Shown: positions 1 through 12,000 of the stretch, one piece after another
Position numbering within the stretch: the first letter of the stretch is position 1
Layout: each line of letters opens with the position of its first letter
NCBI GenBank assembly: GCA_002633005.1
Contig: NMRA01000089.1
Span: 248,001 to 312,000, forward strand
DNA from: Phoronis australis
Taxonomy: Eukaryota; Phoronida; Phoronidae
Direction: 5' to 3'
Length of the DNA stretch: 64,000 nucleotides
Position numbers and translations under genes: made by a program
Notes under the pieces: generated by a model
The model's database searches: none
What the model saw: the letters and a program-made list of their open reading frames with translations, nothing else
What the model was told of the DNA's origin: nothing

Positions 1-179
1 AACACAAACACCCAATCACGAGTAAGATGAATACAAACAACCAATAACACAAAGCATCATATAACTAATGAACATGAGATGTTATGGTTACAGTAAAATC
101 CTATTATGCAGTAGTTTGTATTGACAATGCACCTCATACCCTGTACAAGAAGCTCTGCTTTAAGGTTGCAGTGAAAGTT

Positions 180-640
180 TTACAATCTTGGCCTAATATG
201 GATCCCATAGTTCATACCTTACCTTGTCAATTTTGAACCATGAATGGCCACACACATGAGTGAGGTAGAAGTTATCTGTTTTTGATTAGACATAGAGTTT
301 TAGATTTATAGTGTATACCTTTACTGAACCACAAGTTGGAGAACTTGATTATTGTGTACTATTAAACTCACTCCTACAGTCGTAAAATATATGACCTAAC
401 ATGGATTGCTTAATTCGTACATTACCATAGTCATAAGGTATGTACCAATTATCTAATAGATTACCACCATCGTATGATGTATAACTCGGTAAAAATCTGT
501 TTGTTCATACATTACCTTGCTCATAATTATGGTATATGACTCAATATGGACCATTTATTTAATACATGACCATAGGCATAAGTTATAAATCTTGAATTAT
601 TTAATGCATTTAACCCAGGCCGTAAGGTATAGGACTTATT
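180..640. repeat. Degenerate tandem repeat
   Basis: Loosely repeated blocks of about 70-80 bases share phrases such as 'catac(a)ttacc', 'tcataaggtat' and 'aatatgga'. The copies are diverged, so unit length and limits are approximate. No coding potential was seen here or elsewhere in 1-900. Confidence 0.35.
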
Positions 641-918
641 ATACCGCACTATTGATCAATTAGTTCTGGCTGTTGTACGAACTATTTTTTATCATTCTTT
701 TTATTGTTATTTCACTTTGTAAGTCACTGTTTTATGAATCACACCTCATCTTGTTCTTAGTTATTATGAAGGGTTTCAACTGTTTTAACAGTGGGTACTT
801 CTTTCGGTCCACAAATGTCCTTGTTTTTCTCTAGTCATGAATACTTTTCAATATACATTTGATTATTAGAACAATCATCTTACTTGCATAAAATGAATGG
901 AGAATCCTTAAATGCTAT

Positions 919-1075
919 CAGGGGCGGATTCAGGATTTTTAGTTAGGGGGGCCAGGGCAGAGTATTAGGCAGGATTTTGCCCATCAGACATTCACACCCC
1001 CGAACTGCCAAATGGGATCTGGGAGAGTTTAGGGGGGGCAGTGGCCCCCTTGGCCCCCCTCTAAATCCGCCACTG
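919..1075. mobile_element. Short MITE, hAT-like ends
   Basis: A 157-bp GC-rich insertion in AT-rich DNA. Its left end reads CAGGGGCGGATTCAG, and its right end, read on the other strand, is CAGTGGCGGATTTAG, so the ends are inverted repeats of about 15 bp. CAGTGGCGGAT-type ends are common in hAT-derived MITEs of animals (family knowledge). I do not see a clean 8-bp target duplication. There is no coding capacity. Confidence 0.6.
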
Positions 1076-1606
1076 GCTTTCGCAGTCCTCATGCATAAAG
1101 TTAGAGTGAAGCTGTTATCCTGACTCCAGTCTTTCATCCAAAGGTCGTGTGTACTCACAGCTAATTTTTCTACTCAAGTGCAAAAAAGTTAGCTTTGCTG
1201 AAAGGAAGATATGTAATCTTTAGTTAACGGCGAAGGTAACCTTTTCTCATATGTCATTTTTAGTAAAAATAAGGTTCATTGAGTATGCCAGACATATTTT
1301 TCAGTTAATTACAGCTTCTCGTAATTTAATTAATTACTCATCCCCTACTCCGGAAGTGATGTTTAGGGAGTCGAGAATTGCGCGCCAATTTGGTTCTGCA
1401 TTCTAGTTTACTGTGAGGATCTGTACTACTGTTGTTTTCGTGCTATTTTCTAAAATTGTTGTCACCACTTCCAATCGACGAGTATTCTACAACAAGCTAG
1501 TTGTTAGATAACTCAGTTACCTTGGATTTAGGGATTGTTTAGTTTGTAGTAACCTAAAAATGGCTGCAGTCGGCAACATATTACAATGACCATAGTGACG
1601 TGACAT

Positions 1607-1750
1607 GGGCGATGCAGCACTGAAAAAAGTGGGGAGCTATAGCCCTCCAGCCCCCCTGTGGTGCACCTCCCATAGACCGTGGGCGGCGTAGCATTGAAAA
1701 AAGCAGGGGTATAGCCCCCCAGCCCCCTGTGGTGCGCCGCCCATGCGTGA
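1607..1750. repeat. Two-copy ~72-bp tandem repeat inside the Kolobok-like element
   Basis: Units 1607-1680 and 1681-1750 share 'gcattgaaaaaag', 'tatagcccnccagccccc' and 'ctgtggtgc'. They are GC-rich and noncoding, and lie wholly within the transposon at 1228-2822. Confidence 0.6.
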
Positions 1751-2340
1751 GTGGGTGGGTATATGTTTGAGTATACTGAGGTAGAGCACTCACAGAGAAA
1801 GCTGTTGAGAGGAATAAGGCAGAGGCTGAGGCTGAGGACAGACGTGATGGGATGTCTTGGTGCAAATGCACGGTGTACATTGTTATGCCGACCTCAATGG
1901 AATGCTTATGCTGTTCCCTCTGGATGTTGACCTGAGCACCCAAACTGCTTACATACTGCCATGTGATTCCCTCGCCACACATACACATGATACCTTCTAA
2001 ACAGCTCTAAAACTTTAAGACGAGTCAACAATAAACTTGGCTCACCGTCCTGTTCTCTGGATGACGAACTGTCCTCCTCACTGGATTTCGAACTGGGCCT
2101 GTAGGTCTATATTCATTGCCACTACTCAACGTCGCTGCAGGGCTGCCGACATGCTCTGGGCTAGAGACAACAGCACAGGGCGAATCACTGCTAGTTCCCA
2201 GAATTGCATGGTCAGAGATTCTTACGGAGGCACGGGTAACAGCTCGCGAGGCTTCTTGTGGGGTGGCAACGGGGCACTGCCAGGAATCAACAGTGACGGT
2301 ATGGCACCCTTCTTCAGGCGTTGTTTTGCAGGGACCTTCA

Positions 2341-2571
2341 TCAATACAGCGCACATATCTCTTTCTTAATCCGATGGCAGAAAATCCTTGCCACACACTC
2401 AGTAATGCTCCACTGCTTTGTACATTGCGTGGAGAGGTAGTGCTGCGTTCTTTTCACAAACGAGCCAAGTATGCGAAGTGTGTCATCTTTCGGTAAGGGA
2501 TGTAATGGTACACCCAGAGTGCCCGTGAGATGATAATGAATACATCCCGGTACATAGCAACAGTGCGGCAT
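2341..2571 (-). pseudogene. THAP-domain fragment of the Kolobok-like transposase
   Basis: The 76-residue ORF begins MPHCCYVPGC, followed about 18 residues later by LHPLPKDDTLR. This is the usual start of a THAP domain: the first zinc-binding Cys pair and the [F/L]H.[F/L]PKD..LR segment. The later conserved Trp and Cys-x2-His region is not intact in this frame. The neighbouring frame (2025-2396) continues briefly and then stops. THAP domains bind the ends of their own element in P/Kolobok transposases. I read this as a decayed transposase 5' end. Confidence 0.55.
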
Positions 2572-3049
2572 GTTGACTGGCTCATAAACAAAAGCAAACG
2601 ACGACCGAACTTATCACAACCGAGGTGGAATGACTGAGTCGACAGCTCACATAGACTATATGAAAACAAATGGCGCGAAATTCTTGGTTCCCTAAACGTC
2701 ACTTCTGGAGTAGGGGACACACAATTAATTAACAAAAGATGTAATTAACTGAAAAATAGGTCTGGGATAATCAAAGAACCTTATTTTTACTGAAAATGAA
2801 ATGAAAAAGGTTGCCTTTGCTTTTAATGCTTGTATAATATAAGTGAATTGTATGGAATATTATTTCAAGCATTGTAGCTGAAGCGTACCTGTTTTTTATC
2901 TGTTCAAACTTTGCCACTGTTCTCCTGTTAACATGTCAAAGAGCACCCTATTGCGTGAAATTGTACAGAGAAATTTGAATTTTAACTTAGGTACGCTTGC
3001 TTTACTTGTTTGCTCTTTCTCCATTTAGCTATCTGACTGGGCTCCAAAC

Positions 3050-6000
3050 ATGATTGCAGCAATGGCGTCTTCATTTCTGCTGAGCTGGGCTAGAGAAGCC
3101 ATCTTCTTCAGTGGAGATGTGAAGACTACCACCATTGCTCTGGCCATCACTAGCTCCCTCTGTTGCTCCATCGTTGTCTGGCTCATTCACATGATAGGGG
3201 GCACTGATAGTCGTAAAACCAAACAACCCGAATGGCATTCTGCTCATCCTATCCTCAGACGAAGTAGCAGCGTAAGTTTAACAGTACCATGGCTATGAAT
3301 ATAAACCCGCCTTCAACCACAAAACCAACCTCTGATTTAAACCTACAATTGACGGTTATGAAGTTGATTTTAAGTTTTTATTTAGTCAAATTAGAGATCA
3401 TAATTTTATGGCTTCAAATGAACTGTCAATTTAATATTACTTGAGATTGGCTTGTCACAGCCTGTCATTTATTGTCTGAGCATGGTCTCAACGAATAACG
3501 AACTGTCAGCTTTTTAGAAGCCCAGAAACTCAGCTCAACTGATTAAGGGAAATGGGTTGTGGTCAGTGTTGTAATAATAGTAAATGGTAAAAGTCTAAAG
3601 TTATGCGCTATTCTTGGATGGAACATCAGTTGATAGCCACTTTTAGGAGTACTTATCGACATGTCTGTGCATTTACAAAGCCTGTTTACCTTGATCTTTA
3701 ATTTTATACTAATTTGTCTTTAATTGGGTCAAGTGACCATTTTTTAATACATCCGCATGGCTTAATCTGTGTCTAGGCTTCCAGTGCCATGTGTCCTGCG
3801 CCCGTTGTCCTGCATCTGCTGCTATATCACCTTACCCACTTGCAGGATCTTCTTGAAATTTGGCAGCTAGGAATGATCCAATGAAGCTGATGGCATATGC
3901 TGGCTAAGCCGCTTGAAGACGTTAATGGCAATTTGTTTTTCATGATCAACTCTTGTATCTGATGGGCGCATATCCACGCTCTGCATTGCACTTGTTTTTA
4001 CTTATTAGTGGCCATTTTATTATTTTAGACCCCACCTCTTTGACTATAACTGCTTGAAGGAGCCCTGCCGAAAACATCGCAGCTGACGTTGACTTTCTGA
4101 CGAACTTTGTGAAATTCAACGTTTTCCTATTCATGACAATGAATGATGACTACTTTTGGACACATCTGACCGCGACTGTTCCCTAGGGGGGAGTGTAGTC
4201 ACTGTGATTTACAGTGGTTTACAGAGCCACCTGTGGCCTTTTCTTACGCTGATGACTGAACCTCCCACAGATTTGTCTTTGACTTATCATAGTTACCACT
4301 GTCATCATTTATTTATAAATGTCGAATGCTTCAAAACTTTTCATTGAATCTAGAAGTTTCTTTTATGACTGTTTAGTTCTCATATTGACAAGCTAAAGGG
4401 TCGGCCTTGTCAGATAATCCTTTACATCTATTTGTCAGTAGCTAATTGCATTTCCAATTTTCATATCTGTGGGAGTTCTTGTAATCTCAGTGAAAAATCA
4501 CAATTTAGCAAACACACAGCGAAATTTCCTTTAATGCCTAGCATTATCTTTTACCCACAGTATGTTTTTGCGACTACTAAGGATTTGAAAAATATATTGT
4601 TTGATGAAATATCAATTTTCAATTAATTAGATATTTGAAGAACAGTGCTTCTTGGTAATGAAGCTGTCCTGAGTTACCTTTTTTACAATAAACTTTCTAC
4701 AGATTTTAAAGAAGTCTTTTAATTACTTAGCTAACACATTAGACTGTCAAGTACTAAAGCTTTCTTATAATTGAAAATGCCTATTCTATATACCATTTTC
4801 TCTTGCTTTACAGGCAGGGAAAGCCAACAGTAACAGTGGACCAAGATATCATCGACAGTTGGTCAGACATTTCTCTTCATCCCAGACATTCTGCTCAAAG
4901 TAAGAGGACTCTGTTGGTTCACAAAAGGTGGAGCTGTTCACATCCTCCCTCAGAAAATTTGTGTATCCATCTGTTCTGTGTTTATCTAAAGGCTGGTTTT
5001 CAAAATTGCTTTGTAAGCTATTTCACTTGGTAGGCTACATTTTGTTTTTTTAGGCATAGAAAAATGTTTCGTGAGTGTATCCGCACCTGGTTATTTTTAG
5101 CTGTTGAGGCATCATATGCATCTCTATGTTGCCTTGCTAAAGCTATTCTTGTTTAGAAATGTTAAAACTCCATTTCCTCAAGAAATTTCCAACATCACAT
5201 CTGATTTAGAATCACGTTCGATTAAACTTGACAAACAAGCCTATTGTGTTGGTACACAATGCAGTGATGGGGGTGGGACGGAGCTTACATCCACATAAAG
5301 GAACAGCAGTTGAAAGTTAAGTGCAGTTTCTCTGGAAGTCTACTGTTTTTTCTCCGTTCAAAATACGCACCTTCCCAACATTTGCTGAACATCATTTGGA
5401 AAAAGTATTATATTTTTAAATACTGATTAGCATCAGGCACGCTGCTTATAACATAATTGCTGGATTATGTGAGCTTATCAGATGAAGGCAGACAATGAGA
5501 GAGCTTATCAATGGAGGAAATCAATATAGATACAGGGGCTGGACGCAGAAATATCATTAAGAGTACAACACAGATATTTCAGATACTTACTTGATTACAT
5601 TGATTGGTTTTCAACCAGACACATCTGGATTTTACAAGTACTCTTTACTCGTTTAAATATGTTATACAAGAACATTATTTTTGCTAACATTGATGTATAA
5701 AATGATGCTAAACTTTCAGTTATTTTAGAAGCCATTTACTTATGTAGCGAAATAAGCTCTGTCTGTAAAGTATTTTGTGGACACATGACATGGAAATAAT
5801 GTTTACAGACCTTGCTACACCAAGACAAAGCTAGGCAATGTGCTTACGGGTGTGATCTCTTAGACGTCAACGGAATTCTGGCCTATTGATAAAGGGATTT
5901 CAACTCCTCCCAGGTTTATAAAGTCATAGGCATGTAATTATTTCACCAGATTAGGTTTGCTGCTGCCCCTCAACCAAAACCTTCTCCTCATAAGGCTTAG

Positions 6001-9000
6001 CACATCTCCCATCTTCTATTTATTTGCTTAAACTGTGTAATTTCTCAAACCCAGATATAATGCCCTGTGGTTCCTGGGTTTGTATGCTGCTGTTCAGTGT
6101 GTGTTTGTTTTATGCAATATTGTCCCATGTAACAAAAACATGGTACTGTTTCATGAAAAGTGACTAAAGACTGAAATTTGGTCTATTGTTCCCACTTCAC
6201 AACGAGTAATAAAGTTTTATCCAAGCAGTTATGAGGGCATCAGAGTCCAGAAATAATTCACAAAAATTGTTTCAGTTAGTATGAGTTATGTGTGTCTTCT
6301 CAGAGACTTTGGACTTTTATGCAACTGAAATTTGATTATTTTTATGGAATAGCTGTGTGGAGCGGGTAAGAACAAATTTCTTCTGGCATACATCTCAAGT
6401 CACTCCTGTGAGCGTCATTTGTTGCCAGGCCAAATGGCACTGGTTTGTATTTAAAAAAAAAAAATATTAGTAGAATTATAAATTTATTTAGGTGCATTGT
6501 TCGGTGCAGTAGTAACGACTGTCTCTTCAAGATGTGTTCCAACTGTTGCTGGGACGTCCGCTGTAGTTGTCATAGTTACAGACTAACAAGAGATTTAGAT
6601 ACAAACAAACACAGACCTGAGGAAGTGAACCTGAGGTGAGCTGGCAAAGGTATCTTTGTAATTAGAGATTAAGGAAGGATGAATTAATTCTTTAAAAAAC
6701 ACATTGACATAAAGACGGGAAGTGGGCTGAAATTCAATCACATACATGGGACTGGATTTGTTGAATGTTTTCCACTGTTTGTCGCAAGATGAACACAAGC
6801 TAACAGGTGTCACAGAAGTCAAGTAAAGATCTGTTGTTTGGTCGTTGTATAACTGATAATTTACATGGCTACTTCCTGTATGAATGCAAAACTGCTGCAT
6901 GCTCAAATATTGTCAAAAACCTGCTATTTGACTTTAAGCTAAATGTGATGAAACTCCAATTCTCAAGTTGTTTTTAATGGGAATTACATCTCAACAGTTT
7001 CATACAAATATAAATTTAAAAATTGATCCTTTTTCATTTTTCAAATTGTTTTAGTATTGTAACTGAATGCCCACAATTTCCCTGTTATTATGCGCCCGCA
7101 TATAAATATGTGTGTTCCTATGGGGTCTACGACGGAGGGCAACGAGTTTCGGACCGACCTGAATACCACTGTTCCCCCTAGTGGCAATTTTATTTTTTTA
7201 CGTTTACCCCTGTATTTTCAAAGGCCCTTAACCGATTTTCGTGAAATTTGGCACATGGGCATCTATTAATAAGTTGACGCTATCCTCCAGTTTTCAGATG
7301 GATTTGAGGCATTTTGCACCGTCTAGTGGCCATTTTTACTATTTTCGAGTCGTTTTTTTTTGACGTCTGCCCCTCTAACAACCAAACCACTTGAAGGATG
7401 ATTGTGAAAATTGACATATATGTTCTTACTATGAAGAAGACAGTTGACGATGATTTTCTGATGACTTCAACTACTGTGGCGCTTCCTAGTGGCAGTTTTG
7501 TTTGTTTTTGCGCCCATGGCTGTATCTCCTAAACGCTCTACAGGATCTTTATTAGATTTAGCAGATGTATTAAGTTGACAACAGACGATGGCGACTTTCA
7601 GTCAGATCGGTCTACCGGTGTGCCCCCTAGTGGCAATTATAATTTTTTACGTTTACCTCCGTATCATCAAAGGTCCTCAATGGATTTCCATAAAATTTAG
7701 CACATAGACATCTATTAGTGAGTTGACGCTAGCCATCCATCTTCAGATTGATTCAAAGTATTTTGCGCCACCTATTGGCCATTTTTGTTGTTTGATTGTG
7801 AAAGTTGGCGTGTATGTTCTTTCTATGAAGGGGACGGTTGACCAGTAATTTCCGACGACTTCGACTACTGTGGCGCCTCCTAGTGGTGGTTTTGTTTTTT
7901 TGCACCCATACGTCTATCTTTTAAGCCCTCTGCAGGATCTTTATTAAATTTAGCTCGTGTATTTATATGATGTTAACAAGAGAAGACAATAACTTTTAGA
8001 CGTATCCCACAAACACTGTGCCCCCCTAGTAGCAATTTCATTTTTTTCATTTTCCTCTGTTTCTCTGAAGTTCCTCGATGAATTTTAACGAAATTTAGTA
8101 AATGGCTTTCTTTTAACAAAACGATGACTTTTTCTGGTTTTCAGACGGATTTGACGTATTTTGCGCCATCTAGTGGCCATTTTGATGATACAAATAAAAA
8201 ACTCTAAAAGCATACCATTTGCGATGCATTCGTGCGCGCATTTCAAAGCTCTGCGTTGCTCTTGTGTAAATTGGTGAGGTTTTATGAGGTGAGGCCATGC
8301 TCGGTACATTGAATGACCTCAGTTATTGTCAAGTCTGGTCTTTAGCTGTAACTGTCAGTTCATGGCAAGAGCAGTCCACTAACTTGAGTAAGGAAGTAGT
8401 CGAAACTAAGGTTACTGTAGAAAGTGGTCTGAGTAAAAAATTATTGATTTTGTGTGCTGCTTAACACGCTGCGAACATCCCCTTTAAATGAGTTAAGGGT
8501 GGTTTTGAAGAAATCGTAATTTCTCCAGTGTCATGTGGTCAGCTCCACAGTTCTATCCACATTCCATTCTCACTAGGGGGCTAGTTACTCTATTCATTCG
8601 GTCACATACTGAGGGTAATTGCTGTTTCTTATCAGGTCATATCTAAATAGACTTGAAAGCATCCAAACTGTACTTTCCATTCTCTTTTTTGAGAAAAGAA
8701 AATGATGAAAAACATGAATCTGAATAGAGGGGATTTTTCAGGACATGAGTGGATTTTCTAATCACTTACTTACATGCGTCATTGGTCTCTACTTCAGTTA
8801 TGTTGGCCTTGAGAGCTGGCCTGAGAGGTTAGGCTACTTTGGTACTCAGTTACACACCCTTGACCTAAGTCACAATCACCTGAAGTCAGTCCCTGATGAG
8901 CTGGGTTGTCTTCTAGGGCTGAAGGAGCTCCACCTGCAGTTCAACAGGTTAACTAGCATTCCAGTGAGTATCTGGCAAGATAATTAGTCTGAATTTAAGA

Positions 9001-12000
9001 GATTTCTTAAAAAAATTGGTAATTGTTATCTGCTTTTTAAACTTTTTATTTTACACTTTGAACTTTGCAAAATTTTGATTTCCAAATTATGTGACTTATC
9101 TGCTGTTGTTTTTTATTATTAATAGTTGTACTCAAGTATTTGTGACTGCACTGTGACGTATAGCATTTTGGCACAATCGATATATTCTACAAGGACTCTA
9201 TTGTGTTGGGTGGAAGCGACAAGAACAGACATGCTCTGAAGAAGTTATTCAATTGTTTTTAGATGAAGTTCATCATTTTAACTGTACTTCAAAGTTGTTA
9301 GCATATTGGAGCCTGTGCAGCTTAGGTGTTTATCATATTAATTTTCAAATGCATTATTATTAATTTGTTTCAGAGTTACTTTAATCTAGGCAAACTTACT
9401 TTCCTTATATTTGTTTTATAGGAAAGCATAAGAAATCTGTCAAAATTGATGGATTTCGACTTGAGTTACAACTGCCTATCAAAGATGCCTGACATATCGT
9501 GCCTGCTAGAGTTAACACGACTTAATCTGTCCAACAACAACTTGTGCACCATTCCAAATGACTATCTGTGCCATCTTAACCTACTAGAGGACCTCTTTTT
9601 GGGGTAAATGACTATTGTCTTATTTGGTGTTCATTTTCCGTAATTATTGACCTATTCAAAAGCGTACAAAATGCCTGCTTATTTTAGCATTTGACTGCCT
9701 GCACATGCTTTTAACTTTTCTGAAACTGCCTGCGAATGTCTTCTCTGGTGAGGGAAAAATAGACATTTTTGATGTTCTTTATGTGGGAAAGAGGTCAGGT
9801 CTGTCAAAAAGATGTTCTGTACACTTCTTAAATGTCGATTATCATGGGTGACGTTTACTGCAATGTTTGTTGTTTTATCTAATAAAAATTTTCAATTTGC
9901 ACAACATGCCATTTTTATTTCACTGAAACTGGGCACAAGCTGTTTTAAATTTGCTACCAGTTTTTTCCGATGTTGCGTTTCCATGGAAACTCACCTGGAA
10001 CAAGTTGAACTTAAACAGCAGGTGCTACTTCCTGAGTGAAGCAATTTGTTGTCAGACTGCATCAACAGTGTAGAGGTGATCCAGAATAAGTTGTGTTCAC
10101 ACTGTGTGGTAGTTGGGCCAGAACAAGTTGCGTTCACACTGCCTTGTAATGGGGCCAGAACAGCCTGCTCTTAAAACAACTTGTGCCTAATGTCAGAATA
10201 ACCGTATCCACAAAATGTTTAACAAGCTAGTGGCATGTGTCATTAAAATACAAGTGCCGTGGTCAGTGCTAATAAAATGAGCATTTTATTACCTATCTTA
10301 CTAATTCCTAATACTAACAAGGTGAGTTCCCTTTCTATAAGTATAGCCATTCACTCGTTGTTTGCAATCCGTGCTCAAGTTGTGCTGAGAAGCTAGAAAG
10401 CCTTAGCTCGGTGCATTTGACGTCATGAGCAATGAGCGATTGGGAAATCCTTCCACTGTTGACAGTGGAGTCTATATTCAAAATTTCTCCAAACACTTTC
10501 CCTAGTTGACTGGTGAGGTACTCATCCACATGGTTTCATTTTTTCTCTGTCTTGCGTCTTTGAGCAGCTTGCGATGTAGACTTTAAAGTCACTGACTATA
10601 TTCATTGATAATGTTATGTAATTGTTGCATTTACATTTTTTTTTCAGTTTCAATAGCTTGAATACAGTTCCAACCGAATTATGTGCTCTTACAAAACTCA
10701 AGGTTTGATTTTTTCATTTGTATTGCCTGTTGTCTAGTGAAAAATACTAACATAATTAATTGTGAGATAATTAGAGCAAATTTCAATTTTAGTATGCCAT
10801 CTCAAAGGTGTGAGTCATAGAAACAGGTTTGTGTTCTCAATATACACTAATGAATGATTTTAATGACAACTGAATAATGTTTTTCTAAGAAGGGCACTTG
10901 CACTTTACTGCAGCTGTATTTTCTATATTGTTCCGAAGTAACGTTTTTGTAAAAAACACCTTGTTGTCTACGAATTAGATTTTTTGTTCCATTTTGAGCT
11001 CTAGTAGTTACTGCCTTTGTTCGCTACTGATTTTTACAAATGTTCGAGATATATAAAGCTAAAAGCATTCTTGGTTCTGGTGTGTACTCTAATTTTGAAA
11101 GCTGCACCTCACAGACAGCATACAGTGGCATTGGGGACAAAGATCAAATATCCAGAACCATTGACTGACATCAGGTGACCTCCTGTTTTTAAAAGAGGGA
11201 CAAGTAAAAATACTGCATCAGTTGGCAAAAACATAGGCTCGAACCAAATTAACATTTGCATGTTAGGTCAGCTGAAACTCCAACCGCAATATGTTACTCT
11301 ACATAGCGTTGTAATTCTTTCAGAATTTAAGCTTGAACAAAAATCCCATTAAGATACTGCCGTCCAGCATAGGTCTGTTGATTTGCCTCGAGACACTAGA
11401 TGTGAGTGATTGTTTGCTTACTACACTCCCTCCCTCTATCATCAAGTGCAAGTCGTTGGTGTCCCTCAGTGCTGCTAATAACGAGTAAGTTAGCATTGTG
11501 TGTAAAGTGTCATTGTCACTTAACCGAGTAAGTTACTTAACATGACTAAATATGTTGCTTAACATGCTGAGTAAGTTAACTTTATTTATAATTGTTACAC
11601 TACTCAATTCTTATTCTACATCATGGGTTTACCTTGGTATTTGCGTTTTTGCCGTAGTTCATCTTACAGCGCCACATGCACTGAAGAAGAAGGCAGAGTC
11701 AACATTTAGGCCTTCGAAAACTTCTGCCAATTTTTAAGGTGAACCTTGGATGTAGTAAAAGAATTGAGTATACTAAGTCTTATCGGGTGGACGTCCAAAT
11801 GATACTTCTTGCTGAAAGTTATTGTAAGTGTTGTTTTTGAACGAAATATGAGGTGGGTGTGGTTTAGAATTGTCTTCCTCTGAACTTGTTACTGAGGCAA
11901 TATATGTTTATACTGCATTGAAGTTTGTAATTAGGAGTTTGAGAAACTTCATGGAATTTTTTGTTTCAATACGAGGGTTCTATCATGTCGTTATTTTCAT

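Larger units (their letters stand above)
1228..2822 (-). mobile_element. Kolobok-like TIR transposon, non-autonomous, TTAA-flanked
   Basis: An element of about 1.6 kb lies between TTAA at 1224-1227 and TTAA at 2823-2826. The outer 150 bp or so at each end are imperfect inverted repeats. Both arms contain 'agtaaaaataaggttc', 'tttttcagttaattaca' and 'cccctactcc'. On the minus strand the interior starts with a THAP zinc-finger segment (2341-2571), but the frame breaks and no catalytic transposase domain follows. TTAA target duplications plus a THAP domain fit the Kolobok superfamily. P elements also carry THAP domains but make 8-bp duplications. The element looks dead and internally deleted. Confidence 0.7.

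Noticed and set aside
2037-2496. Overlapping + strand ORFs of 110 and 126 codons
   Set aside because: They are antisense to the minus-strand THAP/transposase remnant of the Kolobok-like element and show no domain.
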